NCBI GenBank assembly: GCA_038380435.1
Contig: JAWZYU010000019.1
Location: 25,941,801-26,005,800, forward strand
Direction: 5' to 3'
DNA from: Ryuthela nishihirai
Taxonomy: Eukaryota > Arthropoda > Arachnida > Araneae > Heptathelidae
DNA length: 64,000 nucleotides
Part shown: positions 31,021 through 43,650 of the stretch, piece after piece
How positions within the stretch are numbered: position 1 is the stretch's first letter
How the letters are laid out: each line of letters begins with the position of its first letter
Program-made: the position numbers and the translations under genes
Notes under the pieces: model-generated
Databases searched by the model: none
Seen by the model: only the letters and a program-made list of their open reading frames with translations
Told to the model about the DNA's origin: nothing

Positions 31021-32268
31021 GGCTTAAAGAAAGATGGGAGAAGGGGATCTATTGGAGAGTTGTTAGAAGGCTTAAAGAAAGATGGGAGAAGGGGATCTAT
31101 TGGAGAGTTGTTAGAAGGTTTAAAGAAAGATGAGAGAAGGGGATCTATTGGAGAGTTGTTAGAAGGCTTAAAGAAAGATGAGAGAAGTGGATCTATTGGA
31201 GAGTTGTTAGAAGGCTTAAAGAAAGATGAGAGAAGGGGATCTATTGGAGAGTTGTTAGAAGGCTTAAAGAAAGATGAGAGAAGTGGATCTATTGGAGAGT
31301 TGTTAGAAGGCTTAAAGAAAGATGAGAGAAGGTGATCTATTGGAGAGTTGTTAGAAGGCTTAAAGAAAGATGGGAGAAGGGGATCTATTAGAGAGTTGTT
31401 AGAAGGCTTAAAGAAAGATGAGAGAAGGGGATCTATTGGAGAGTTGTTAGAAGGCTTAAAGAAAGATGAGAGAAGGGGATCTATTGGAGAGTTGTTAGAA
31501 GGCTTAAAGAAAGATGGGAGAAGGGGATCTATTGGAGAGTTGTTAGAAAGCTTAAAGAAAGATGAGAGAAGGGGATCTATTGGAGAGTTGTTGGAAGGCT
31601 TAAAGAAAGATGGGAGAAGGGGATCTATTGGAGAGTTGTTAGAAGGCTTAAAGAAAGATGAGAGAAGGGGATCTATTGGAGAGTTGTTAGAAGGCTTAAA
31701 GAAAGATGAGAGAAGGGGATCTATTGGAGAGTTGTTAGAAGGCTTAAAGAAAGATGAGAGAAGGGGATCTATTGGAGAGTTGTTAGAAGGCTTAAAGAAA
31801 GATGAGAGAAGGGGATCTATTGGAGAGTTGTTAGAAGGCTTAAAGAAAGATGAGAGAAGTGGATCTATTGGAGAGTTGTTAGAAGGCTTAAAGAAAGATG
31901 AGAGAAGGGGATCTATTGGAGAGTTGTTAGAAGGCTTAAAGAAAGATGAGAGAAGTGGATCTATTGGAGAGTTGTTAGAAGGCTTAAAGAAAGATGAGAG
32001 AAGGTGATCTATTGGAGAGTTGTTAGAAGGCTTAAAGAAAGATGGGAGAAGGGGATCTATTAGAGAGTTGTTAGAAGGCTTAAAGAAAGATGAGAGAAGG
32101 GGATCTATTGGAGAGTTGTTAGAAGGCTTAAAGAAAGATGAGAGAAGGGGATCTATTGGAGAGTTGTTAGAAGGCTTAAAGAAAGATGGGAGAAGGGGAT
32201 CTATTAGAGAGTTGTTAGAAGGCTTAAAGAAAGATGAGAGAAGGGGATCTATTGGAGAGTTGTTAGAA
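31021..32268 (+). repeat. 48-bp minisatellite, 26 copies, with higher-order repeat
   Basis: Exactly 26 units (1248 bp) of the 48-bp SINE-derived repeat. Variant order shows a 14-unit (672-bp) internal duplication: units 4-10 (AAGTGG, plain, AAGTGG, AAGGTGA stop variant, ATTAGAG, plain, plain) recur as units 18-24. The AAGGTGA variant creates in-frame TGA stops at 31333-31335 and 32005-32007. This rules out a conserved coding function for the whole array. Confidence 0.97.
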
Positions 32269-32282
32269 GGTCTGCTGCCTAC

Positions 32283-32659
32283 ATCAGTCGGTAGCGCGCC
32301 AGGCTCGTAATCTGTAGTTCCCAGGTTCGAGTCCTAGCTGGGTCAGCGTTGAGGTTTTTCTCCACAAAATTCCCCGCCCTGCCCACAGTCAGTAGGGGAC
32401 ACTGATGGGCTTGGAAAGGCCGCCGTCCGCCGGATGGGACTTTAAGCCGTGGCCCCGTGTGTGGGAGAGTCATACCCTGTGCACGTTAAAGAACACGCTG
32501 GATGGCCTTGACGGGAGGCTACCATCTGTCTCCCAACAGCTGTTCCAGTGGGTCCCCTCCCCAACCTTCTCTGAGCCTTCGGGGTCCATGTGACCTGGCC
32601 ATTTAGCCCATGGTGTGCAAAAAAGTGCCGCTCAAAGGTAAAACAACAACAACAACAAC
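32283..32659 (+). mobile_element. Young SINE A, unit 2 copy
   Basis: Target-site duplication CTGCTGCCTA at 32272-32281 and 32660-32669. Unlike 19077 it keeps the normal 3' end (CTCAAAGGTAAAACAACAAC), so the 3' duplication in unit 1 arose later. Confidence 0.92.
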
Positions 32660-33676
32660 CTGCTGCCTACGCCACTGAGTGTCATCTTCAACCTATACAG
32701 AACTACAACTCTCTCGCACAAGGTGCTAGTTTTAACATCCCGTCAGAAGGATGTTGGCCTTTCGAAGCCCATCCCCCCCCCCCTCTTTTTTTAACCGAGG
32801 CCAGGACAAAGGAGAGTGGAGAGCAATCTCAATACGGGCACAGTAGGGAGACTTCGACCCTTGCTATGCCCGTGCTCCACTTGTGAGTTATAAGTAAACT
32901 TGAGTCCTGTGATGAATAGAGTAACATGAATTTCGATATTGCATTTTTTCCCTTGATGGTGGTAGGGTAAGTTGTATACAGCAGAAAGAAGAAGAAAAAA
33001 AAAACACTAACTAACATTTGTATGTTATTTGTAGAATTAAAGAGGATGATTTTTATTCTTTGTTCAGAAAATTATGCTTCATTTTATTCAGAAAATATTT
33101 GCTATATTCTTTATCATCATTCACTTGCAGAATGCTTACTAGAGAACTAAAGCATGTCGAAGCGAGAAATCTGAACTTTGCAAACAAATGATATTTTACT
33201 ACAAATCTTATTACGCAACTGCGGCAAAAAGAACGTCTTTAAAGATAAGTTTTCACTTATTTCATCAATGCAGTGACAAATTAGGGAAAGTATAAAAAGT
33301 AAAAACAATCGTTTATTTCTTTCGTACGTCATTTTTGATAAAGACAAGTGTTCTTATTTTCCTATATCATTTCTTAGCACCTCTATAAAAATATTTAGTA
33401 GTGATATACCATATCACTACTAAATATTTTTAGTACTGAAATTTTAGACTAATAACGACTACAAAAAGCTGCGTCAGTGCAGCATAGCTTCCGAATTCTA
33501 CAGCAGAGCTCTCCTAGCAAGTTTTTTTCTAGTTTGTCTTCTTTCGAAAGAAATATCCAATATACTAGTTGATTATAAAGACTGCAATGAACTCGTTTTT
33601 CTTAACCCAAAAGTGCAGAATTGCTTCATTTGGTTATGAACGAATGAAATATAATACTTGACAATAATTATCTGAT

Positions 33677-33691
33677 GCTGCCATCTAGTGC
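33677..33691 (+). promoter_or_regulatory. CTCF-like motif upstream of tRNA-His 33828
   Basis: GCTGCCATCTAGTGC with 136 bp of spacer to the tRNA. Confidence 0.45.
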
Positions 33692-33827
33692 ACAGAGTTG
33701 AAATTAAATGTCGCCTATTCCCGATTTATTCAACCGAACATGTTGTTCTGCTGGTTTTTCTAAATCTGAAAGAAGCATTTTACTCGGAAAGCATTAAAAT
33801 AAGCAACTGAACTGAGAGGAGCTGTCA

Positions 33828-33899
33828 GCCGTGATCGTATAGTGGTTAGTACATTACGTTGTGGCCGCAATAACCCAGGTTCGAATCCTGGTCACGGCA
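33828..33899 (+). tRNA. tRNA-His(GTG), anticodon-stem variant
   Basis: Differs from the majority only by G29 to A (A-C mismatch in the anticodon stem). Acceptor, D and T arms are perfect. The downstream flank has lost about 16 bp of T/C-rich sequence relative to 20640 but keeps T5. Confidence 0.9.
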
Positions 33900-34586
33900 G
33901 TCCATTTTTCAATTTTAATGTTTTTTATTCAGTAATGAATGAAAAATATATTTTTAGTTCTAAAATTCTTTCCTCTTTAGAAAAAGATCACTGACTGAGT
34001 ATATAGTTCCAAAGATCATTATTTCCAACTTTTAGAAACACTTGAACTCTGTGGCATAACTAGAGATTAAATATATCCTGTGCCCATCGCTCTGGAGCCT
34101 CCACTCCTTCGTGTGCTCAAACTCTCATAATTTGCATTCTGTCGTCGCCGAGTTGCCATTGGCTATTACACTAGAATAAGTACGATGGAAAGGTTGGAAA
34201 AAGCACACGTGGATTATTCCAAGGAAGAACAAAACATTTGGGCTATGATCCTGCGTATCTTCCATGTCCCCGTGTCAGAAAGAGTAACTGAGAAAGCTTC
34301 AATGGGAGTTTGTGTCACCTTCATTTCATCTTAAAGGAACATATTTAGATGTCGTATGGAAAAATATTTTGACATGATTGAGTAAAAGCAAGTGGCGTTT
34401 AATATGCACGAGTTCTCATAATGGAGGTGGTAGAATTAGGGGTGGGCAAATGTTACTAAGGCGTGTGTTCACCCCGGATGACTATATGATTCGTGCATTG
34501 CACTTTCGTAATTCGTATTTGGTTTTGTTGTAATAAACCCTTCCTTCACAAGGTCATATTTGAGCTCAGGAGAACGTGGGTTTTTG

Positions 34587-34943
34587 TTGGGTGTTTCACC
34601 TCTGAGTGTTTTTCCACATAATGAGCTAAATGGCCAGATCACAAGGACACCAAGGGCTAAGACGAAGTTGGGTAAAGAGCATTGGACAGGTGTTAGAATA
34701 CAGATAGAAACCTACTTAAAGCCATCCCGCGTGTTCAGATTATGTCTCTCTTACACACGGAGCTATGGATTAACGTCGCATTAGGAGGATGGTGACCCCT
34801 CCAAGGCCATCAGTGTCCCCTTTTTCAATAAGGGCAGGTTGAGGTTTAGTGGAGAGAAATTTCAGTTCTGGCACAATTAGGAGTCGAAGTAGGAAACTGA
34901 AGATTAAGAACCTGGTTCGCTAGCAACGAAGCCTACCCCCTTC
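34587..34943 (-). mobile_element. SINE family A, unit 2 copy of 21411
   Basis: Same degraded element as in unit 1; single-base differences only. Confidence 0.8.
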
Positions 34944-35519
34944 CCCCATCCAGAAGGTTTGGGGAAAGTTAGCATCCTGAAATTTTCCTTCCTCAAGCGT
35001 GTCATACATGCTCAATTGCATTTAGGTTTGAGAATCTGATTGACCATTCCATCCTCAGAATATCTTGCGTTTGAAGCAAATCGTCGACCATAAGAACCTA
35101 TGAGGAGGGATATTAATGCATGTAAAAATGGCACTTGTCTTATCTGTTGGCGAAAGATGAACTGTTACTTTCAAACTTTATTTTCTGTGATCTGTCAGAC
35201 ACGAAAACTGCTTGGGTTTTTTTTGTCGATTACATGGTGTACACCAGAGGTCTTCAAAGGTTATATGGGCGGGCCCCATTGGTGATTGCCTAAAGGCTGG
35301 CTGGTCGCATTGGTGATTGTCTAAAGACTGGCGGGTGGAATTGGTGATTTTCTAAAGCAGTGATTACCAAACGGGATGTCGCGTTCACGATTCAGGTGTG
35401 TTTCAAAAATATGCGTTTTTGTTTAAACAAATTGAAATTTCGGTTATTATAATAAAGGAAAGAGAAAGTTGAGTTTTTACTATAGTTGTTTTATCGTGGT
35501 AAGCAGACGTTCACAAGTG

Positions 35520-35911
35520 TGTCGCGGAAAATGAATTATTTCAAAAGTATGTCGCGAAAAAGGAATTATTTCAAAAGTATGTCGCGGAAAATGAATTATT
35601 TCAAAAGTATGTCGCGGAAAATGAATTATTTGAAAAGTATATCGCGGAAAATGAATTATTTCAAAAGTATGTCGCGGAAAATGAATTTTTTTCAAAAGTA
35701 TGTCGCGGAAAAGGAATTAATTTTAGAAGTGTGTCGCGGCAAATGAATTGTTTTAGAAGTGTGTCGCGGCAAATGAATTGTTTTAGAAGTGTTTCGCGGC
35801 AAATGAATTGTTTTAGAAGTGTGCCTCGGCAAATGAATTATTTCAGAAGTGTGCCGCGGCAAATGAATTATTTCAGAAGTGTGCCGCGGCAAATGAATTA
35901 TTTCAGAAGTG
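35520..35911 (+). repeat. 30-bp minisatellite, unit 2 copy, 13 units
   Basis: Same length as 22343-22734 (392 bp) but with a different order of subtypes (for example one extra CCTCGG/CCGCGG TTATTTC unit). This suggests exchange within the array without change in copy number. Confidence 0.93.
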
Positions 35912-36643
35912 TGTCACCAAGATAACAAGGTTGGGAAACAGTTGTGTAAAGGCTGGCGGGGAGAGCCATTTCATAATATATTTTTCATTTCAAGACTTGA
36001 AAAATGTCTTATATCAAGAGTTCAATAACACTTTTATGAAAGGGTTGCATGTGACACTTTCTCTGGAAAAGTCGAATATAACAGGTAATTGGATAATTGA
36101 AAAATATTTACTTGTGAAAAAAGGAGAAAAATAATTAAAATGGATAAGTGACTATAAAATATTATATTTGAAAATAAAGAGCACACACGTTTCAGATTGA
36201 AATGGAAATTTTGTGCCCACCTTTTTTTACGTTGTAAGTCCAATAATATATTTTACAGAAAATTTATTTCCTTTTCTATTTCGTCGATTTTTTAGGAGAT
36301 ATACGCTTGCTTCGAGAGCTTAATTCTTCTTCTTTGCGAGCCACATGTAGTCCGCAATTTGGAGACCCTTGGTACACACTAAGGAAGAAAGAATTCAAAC
36401 ACTTTTTCTGCAAAGATGGGTAAATGAAAGCGCTCATCACTAATTGCGTTCCTGGGTGATGAGGCTTTTGTTGCATGTTTGTTATCATTATATATTGCTG
36501 TCATTAAAATATAATATATTAAAATATAATATAGTTTATGAACAATTAACAAAAGTCATCCTAGACACCACAGACACAAGAAAGTAGACAGACTTTTACT
36601 TCATAGTAAGATATTTTACATAAGCGTTTCGGATCAGTTTTCA

Positions 36644-36701
36644 TACGTGATCGCTATGAAAATAATTGGGTCTACACAGTGATCACAGATTGGTCACGGC
36701 A
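36644..36701 (+). pseudogene. tRNA-His relic, unit 2 copy
   Basis: Same deleted tRNA-like sequence as 23465-23522. Confidence 0.6.
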
Positions 36702-38452
36702 TTTCATTTTTATGTTTGTTATAGACTGGAATTAAAATATGATTTTGACGCTGAAAAATCTTTTTTTCCTTTAAAAGAGTTGGCGGACTGAAATTACAAT
36801 TTTAAAAATTTCTGTTGTTTGAACTTAGCAACACTTGTATTCAATGGTGTAAATTTTAAATATTTGAAGCTGTCCTCACTTTTGCTTGCCACATTGTTAT
36901 AGTGTATCTAGAAGTGAGCATCAACTATATTTTTTAAAGAGAATTTTCATTGGAATCAGCATCTGAGATAACTCATTGATATGTCCTTTCCAAGAGGTGT
37001 TACAGAGTGACCTCAGGACATTCACTTCGATCATCATCCGGTACACAATCTCATGGCTGAATTGTGAGTACTCGAAAAATTCGTGCTCTACTGTAAATAT
37101 GATAATTATAATTGGGTTTATCGCATTATTATTTTCGTAGGATAGTAGAAGATACATATGGAAAGAGGCAAAAAAAAGAAGAAATAAAAGTGTAAGTTTT
37201 ATTATCTCTGCTTATTGGTTTTTAGGTAAAGATTTTAGTTTTTTGAATTTCGACTAGTCGTGCCCCTCTTCCCCCTTTCAACGAAAAAATATGACACATT
37301 CCAATGAGATAACGAAAGCGATATCTGAAACTAAAAACAAAATGGTGAAAATAGTTATTACGTTCAAGTAAGTCTTATGAAGAGCGACATGGGATATCCA
37401 ATAAGTTACAAATTATATTTTTTCGAGTTTCTACCTGTTTTAATTCCAAAAAAATTTCCATTTCCTTTCGTTCCCGTTATTTTGCAGAATTCCTGAAAAC
37501 GAACTCTGTGCATTCTAATCACAAAATATTTCGCGATAATTATTATTGTACTGAAGACACTTTACATTTAAAGCGGTGGCTTCCAACCTTGGAATCGTGG
37601 ATTGATTTTGCCGAGGTCAGAGTGGAATTACTTTAATACAGAGCAATGGATATCCATTTATTCTTGCCGATAAAACCTGCTACATTAAAACAACACAGTT
37701 TCCAAAAGGTGGCATGAAGAAACGTTTAAACAGCGAGAATAGTTTATGTCAACTTCATGCGCAGTGCCTCAAATCAAAGTGGTTAATAAGTTACAATAGA
37801 GAGGAAAAATTGTTTTGAGCCAAATGGATCCGTACCCACGACCTTCCGATGACATGTATAAATTGATGTATGATGACTAATAATTGTTTATTACATTGCG
37901 ACACTGATGTTTTTTTTAGTAACGGACTCTTAAACACTCAAATCTCAAGATAAAAGGGAAGACTGTCAGAGTGAAATAAGTATTCGATCTTTTGTAAATG
38001 ATTTTGATGATCATTACAATGGCGGTTATAAGGAGATGACCAAGGGGGCAATAGCCCTATGCAGAAGACCGTGCGAAAGTTTCTTTTTTCATTGAACAGG
38101 CAGCCATTTTGCATTCCTAAAGGGATTAGTAGCCATTTTCTTCATCTTATTTTATTAGGATCTCGTTTACTAATTACTACTCGATTCACTTCAGCAAAGA
38201 ATGTCACATTTGGAACACAAAATCCTTCCTAAGTCTCTAAAATGGCACCCTACAGACTTAAGGCTTATTACAGCAACTGGATCATGAACGTCTCAAAGAT
38301 AGACATTAGAGAACCACGGTCTCAAAGATATATTTTGAGTGCAAAATATGAAATTAGTAGAAATATACTATCCTAACAGAACATTATCGTTTGATTTGTG
38401 TTCGATGCAGAATAGCAATTTCTAAAGAAATTCAATCCTGGAATCATATGAT

Positions 38453-38467
38453 GCTGCCATCTGGTGC
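38453..38467 (+). promoter_or_regulatory. CTCF-like motif upstream of tRNA-His 38604
   Basis: GCTGCCATCTGGTGC with 136 bp of spacer to the tRNA. Confidence 0.45.
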
Positions 38468-38603
38468 ATAGAATTGAAAATAAGCAACCTTCTTCGATTT
38501 ACTGAACCGAAGAGTATCTTGTTTCCCTGGTTTTTCTTAATTCGAAGATCTATTTTACTTGGAAAGTGCCTAAATAAGAATCAGGAGTCAGATGAGCAGC
38601 CTA

Positions 38604-38675
38604 GCCGTGATCGTATAGTGGTTAGTACATTGCGTTGTGGCCGCATTAACCCAGGTTCGAATCCTGGTCACGGCA
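38604..38675 (+). tRNA. tRNA-His(GTG), one anticodon-stem change
   Basis: Identical to 25437 except A43 to T (GCCGCATTAACC), which opens the outermost anticodon-stem pair (T27-T43). All else is perfect, including the T7 terminator. It should still fold. Confidence 0.92.
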
Positions 38676-38860
38676 GTTCATTTTTTTCCCCACAATTTAA
38701 ATGCTTGTTATTCAGTAATTAATGAAAATATCCTTTTACTTCAAAAATACATTCCTCTTTAGAAAGAGATCAATAAAAGTGTATAGAATTTCAAAGGTCT
38801 TTATTTCCGATGTTTAGCAACACTTGACATCCATGTCGTAACAAGAATCTAAAAAAAATA

Positions 38861-38933
38861 TCTAAAACCCAATCTAAAACTAACTAGAATCTAAAACCCA
38901 ATCTAAAACTAACTAGAATCTAAAACCCAATCT
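38861..38933 (+). repeat. 29-bp tandem repeat, 2.5 copies
   Basis: Same unit as 25664-25707 with one more copy. Confidence 0.88.
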
Positions 38934-40264
38934 CATTACGGGCCGTTTCGTTGGAGTCCCATTCACCTTTGTGTACTCAAGCTGTCGCAATTTACAGAGT
39001 CTATCGTAGCCGAGTAGACATGGGCTATTTACGCCAGGAGCAGTAACGACAAGAAAGTCTGAAAAAAAGCACACTTTGCATTTTTCTGAGGGAAGCAGAA
39101 AAATTTGAGCTAAGATCTTTGATGCCTTGAAGAAAGACAGTCGGTACGCAAAGCAATATGATGCATTCTGGGTAATACAATAGTAAGTCCGTTCACAAAT
39201 TATCCCAATTTAATAATTGAAGTGCGTCGAAATCTATCAGAGACTGAAACAGATTCGTTACTAACAGATATTTTTTAGATATGAGCAGATGGAAAACTTG
39301 ATGTTTAAGAGAAAAGTAATGTTTCAACAAGACAGATCCATATTATTCATGATAAGTAAAGGAATTCTTATAAGAAGCACAACAAATAATTGGATTAAAT
39401 ATCGCGGTAACTAATGAAAGGCAGCCACAACATCTGACGTCTTCCTACCTTTTCCTCTGGCGGCATTGAAAATCAGTAGTTGCACAAAACCACATTCAGT
39501 AGCAGATCTGAAAGGGAGAATAAGCAATGCTTGTCGGAAAAACCAGTAGCGAAATAAGCTAGACTTTAAAGTGTTACAGACAGTGATACAGCCACTTGCA
39601 CTACCTGTACCATTGTAAGGACGTTAGGTGTGCTGAATTTGACCATCTGATATCTTTATAGGAGACTTTCAACTCCCTCTGTATCATCCTGAGGATTGGT
39701 TTCTTCAGTAGAATCTTTCTTAGCAGATTGGTATGAAATAAATTTTTTTAACAAATCTAAGATGCAGTGATGACAAGATTGCTGTGAGTACTGAATATTT
39801 AGGGACAGTATCAAATGGAGGTTAATAGGCTTTATGAATTGCTATCATTTCTAATCCTGTGAATTGAGTCCATCCTCCTTTCCTGATCGTTCCTTCAACG
39901 TCTAGTTAAAATGCACTTAAGCTACGGACATCGTAAAGTAACAGAAATAATCAGGAATCACAATTTTATTATATTTTACATCAAATAAAACCTACAATGA
40001 TTTTTCCCATCGGTTAATGCTGCTCAAGTGGTTTTCGACAGCTCTTTCAAATGATACAAAATCTGATAAGCTCTGATCACAGATAGTACAGTTAGGAATA
40101 TTCCTTTCTTTAATATTTCTGAAGTAATAACCAAAGGCGATTGTGAATTATCCTCTACATCATAAATCAAATTTCTTCAGTAGAATCTTTTTTAGCGGTT
40201 TGTTGATGGGACTTATAACTAATTATTGCTTTGTGTCCTAACTGTGAGAATACGTGAATTTTGT

Positions 40265-40448
40265 TATGCTAAATGGTTAGTGCACTTGTATGTTAATTAA
40301 ACGGGACATAACTTTGATCCCCGGATAACTTATCATATTTCTTTTCTTTGTTGTATTTCTGATGATGTGTCTTCTTCCTCACAGATCTTCTCAAAGGCGT
40401 ATTAAACTGAGAGACTTCTGTGGCAGGAAGCTGCTTGAAGGGCGATTT
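40265..40448 (+). mobile_element. SINE family B, unit 2 copy of 27044
   Basis: Same degraded element; a few substitutions (for example GTTAATTAAACGGG for GTTGATTAAACGGG). Confidence 0.75.
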
Positions 40449-40668
40449 TTATTTATAATATTGAACAAGTTTAGAGAAAGAGAGAACCGACATTTTAACC
40501 CTGAAGTCAGTCTGTAGCTGTGACATCGGAATATCTCTACCGCCATGAGTGATAGTGGAATTTTTATTTGATACAGGAATCTGAAATAGTTTTTTAATAT
40601 TTACTTTTGAGTGGAAGGCCACTCAACCCATTCCTCCAGTGCAGCTAATTTCTATTCTGGGGTTGGAA

Positions 40669-40934
40669 TGGGTTGTTTTACCTCTTAGTGGCACTTTTGT
40701 TGTATATTAATTGAGCTAAATGAGAAGCTCACAAGCACCTCAAGGGCATAGAAAATAAGGGGAAGGAACTGGACGACTGTCAGAAGACAAAGGGTAGCCT
40801 CCCGTTAAGGATATCCAGAGTTCCCTTTCCAAGCCAATCGGTGTCACCTTTTTCAATTAGATCCAGGGAGTGAAATAGCAGCGGTGAATTTCAAAAGTGG
40901 CACAGTTGGGATTCGAACCTGGATCCTACCTATC
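40669..40934 (-). mobile_element. SINE family A, unit 2 copy of 27445
   Basis: Same internal deletion as in unit 1, so the deletion predates the duplication. Confidence 0.8.
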
Positions 40935-41807
40935 CGCAGTGCTCTCTTGTGCGTTATAAACAAACTTGAGTCTTGTGGAAAATGTAGTGACTCGAATTTG
41001 GATATTGATATTTTTGCGTTCTTCGGAAAAATAGAATAAGCTGCATACAGCAAAAAGAAATAAAAAGGAAAGCTAATATTTGCATTTTTTATATTACTTT
41101 TAGAATTAGATATTAAGGAGAGTATTTCTATTCTTTGTTCACAAAATTCTGTTTCATTTCCATTCAGAAAATGTTTGATATAATCCTTTTCACCATTCTC
41201 TTCGCAGAATATTTACGAAGAAAATCAAACATGGCGCACAGAAAAATTTGAACTTTGCAAACAAATAATATTTTACTACGAATCTTATAAGACATATGGT
41301 GCCAAAAAAAAAAGTACATCTTTTAAGATGCATTTTCGCTTACCCGATTCTATCACTGCAGTAACAACTTGGATAAAGTGGTACAAGTCGGATATCAAAT
41401 GTTTCATTTCTCTCGTTCATCATTTTTGATAAAGAAAAATGTTATTATTATATTAACCTTATATTATTTTTATATATCTTTTTTGGTACTTTTATAAAAG
41501 AAATATTTGGCAGTAATATCCATTTTCCAACAATTACGAGTGTTAATGGTGACTATAAAAAACTGCCCACATGTATCGTAAATTACGAATTCAACAACAA
41601 CCTATCTACCAATTTTTTTCTCAAGTTTGTCTTTCACCCAAAAGGAATATATCATATACTAACTGAACACGTTCTAAAGACTATAGTGAACTCGTTTTTT
41701 TAAACCCAAAAGTGCTGAATTACTTCATATAATTATTAACGAATGCAATCTAATACTAGAGCAATCTAATTTACTTTTAATGCAGTGAAAATAAGAATAT
41801 ACAGGTT

Positions 41808-41847
41808 AAAAAGTGACATCCGCGCAGCGCGGGTACCGTTCAGCTAG
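41808..41847 (+). mobile_element. Helitron-like 3' terminus, unit 2 copy
   Basis: Hairpin and CTAG as at 28585-28624. A foldback element has inserted at the TA one base beyond it. Confidence 0.6.
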
Positions 41848-41849
41848 TA

Positions 41850-42061
41850 CAGTCGCTCAAAAAAGTATCCGAACACTATGATTGATTAGAAAATTCAGAA
41901 AAAATATCTGGCAACGTTTTTTTTAGAAATTAGTGATCTGGCAACTTCGTGTCACGTGACACGAAGTTGCCAGATCACTAATTTCTAAAAAAAACGTTGC
42001 CAGATATTTTTTGTGAATTCTCTAATCAACCATAGTGTTCGGATACTTTTTTGAGCGACTG
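41850..42061. mobile_element. 212-bp foldback MITE with empty site in unit 1
   Basis: Ends CAGTCGCTCAAAAAAGTATC and its complement, TA at 41848-41849 and 42062-42063. Unit 1 has a single TA at 28625-28626, a true empty site. The whole element is one near-perfect palindrome of about 100-bp arms centred on TCACGTGA. TA duplication indicates Tc1/mariner mobilisation. It inserted after the 12.6-kb duplication, so the family was recently mobile. Confidence 0.95.
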
Positions 42062-43425
42062 TACTTAATATTACCAGTTTTTACACCGTACCTTGCACAC
42101 TGGATTATACCAGTTTTACGTGCTACAGTATCTACTTAATTGCACCAGTTTTTACGCCCTGATGAATATAATGAAACAAACTGCACCCAACTTTTCGCCA
42201 TTCTTTAACAGAGATGTTTTCGATCACATACTGCAGTGATTAAAAATGTACTGATCGATATTTGGTATTTTGAGTTCTTTGCACAGTGAGATTGAAATAT
42301 AAATAAACCGTGATGAACATTTTGTTTATTACTGAAAGAATTTAAGCGTAGCATCCCTATCCTATATTCAGAAAATTTAAATTGTTTTTCATTTTTTTTT
42401 TGTGAACACTGGAAGCACATAGCAAGAGAGAAATAATTCGATTAATGCAACATCATGATATTTTGCGATGTCTGTTATGGAGTTTGTACTGCAGCAACTG
42501 TGTTTCTAAATGTATGTATATTGACACATTATCGTACCAACATATCAGAAGATTTCTCTGCTAATGTCAACGGGAATCTAAATTCGAAACTCTGCAACTT
42601 CTGAAATAAGCATTTAATAGGAAAATGTTACTGAGGATAAATTAATTATCATAATCAAATGTATTTTTTTATCTCGATTTCCAAAAATATCAGTTCAATA
42701 TTTAAAAAGTATGAAAACTGGAATGTCTAAAATTAAGTTAGCTTGTATTATAAAAAATCGTTTAAAATTGTCTAATACTGAAATAATCATTACGAAAAGT
42801 GTTAAAATGTATATTTATTTTATTAAATGAATATTAATTCATAGTGAAAAATAAATCGGGAACAAGCAATATTTAATTTTAACTCTGGGCACTAAATGGC
42901 AGCATCATATAAATACACTCTAGTAATGAATGAAAAATATCCTATTTAGTGCGATAGTTACTATTGCACTTAAATTCTTATGAAGCATTACTGCTGTGAA
43001 ATATTCTAGCTTCCATCATAACACTTTAACTATTAAACGAATTTGAACATCGAGATTTGGATATGATCTTTCCTTATTTCCGTAATATTTTCCCGTTAAA
43101 TGAATTGTTTAGAAGATATGTAGTTTCGAAGTTACTTTCCCTTTGACATAGCATGAAAATTCTCTAATATTTTGGTAGGTACTGATGCCCCAACCTATTG
43201 GTGTTATTACTGCCTGCAAAAAGAATTTCCATCGTTTCATAATAGTGTATCTTTCTCATATTTGACGGCTAAAAATGTTCCTATTGTAATTCTTCTAAAT
43301 TTCTTTAAAATTTTGTTTTTCTAAAATATGAAATTATTCTATGGAGTTGCAAAATATTTTCAAAGGGTTAAATGATTTCTTTATTAGAATGTGATCGAAT
43401 GGAATCATAGGGTTAACGATATGAT

Positions 43426-43440
43426 GCTGCCATCTAGTGC
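43426..43440 (+). promoter_or_regulatory. CTCF-like motif upstream of tRNA-His 43579
   Basis: GCTGCCATCTAGTGC with 138 bp of spacer to the tRNA. Confidence 0.45.
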
Positions 43441-43578
43441 ATAGAATTAAAAATAAGCAACAAGTAAAACGATTTACTGAACCGAAAACTATCTTGTTCT
43501 CCTGGTTTTTTCTTAATTCGAAGATCCATTTTACTTGGAAAGTGCCAAAATAAGAATCAGGAGTCTAGATGAGCGCTA

Positions 43579-43650
43579 GCCGTGATCGTATAGTGGTTAG
43601 TACATTGCGTTGTGGCCGCAATAACCCAGGTTCGAATCCTGGTCACGGCA
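43579..43650 (+). tRNA. tRNA-His(GTG)
   Basis: Identical to 17509 and 30140. Its 5' flank ends unit 2. Its 3' flank matches the other two until about 43790 and then only at lower identity, so the right duplication breakpoint lies in or just after this tRNA block. Confidence 0.97.

Larger units (their letters stand above)
30940..32872 (-). mobile_element. Old SINE A host, unit 2 copy
   Basis: Same arrangement as 18309-19690: SINE 3' end at 30940-31020, array, nested SINE, then the old SINE body at 32671-32872. Confidence 0.85.
29985..43423 (+). repeat. Recent segmental duplication, unit 2 (13.4 kb)
   Basis: Second tandem unit. Homology to unit 1 is continuous; the extra 808 bp between tRNA-His genes are explained by 12 more 48-bp units (576 bp) and a 212-bp foldback insertion plus its TA, and small indels. 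A third partial copy continues to about 43790, after which similarity to units 1 and 2 falls sharply. Confidence 0.9.

Noticed and set aside
18391..32268. CRISPR array
   Set aside because: Units are directly adjacent without spacers, the host is a eukaryote, and no cas-like genes exist.
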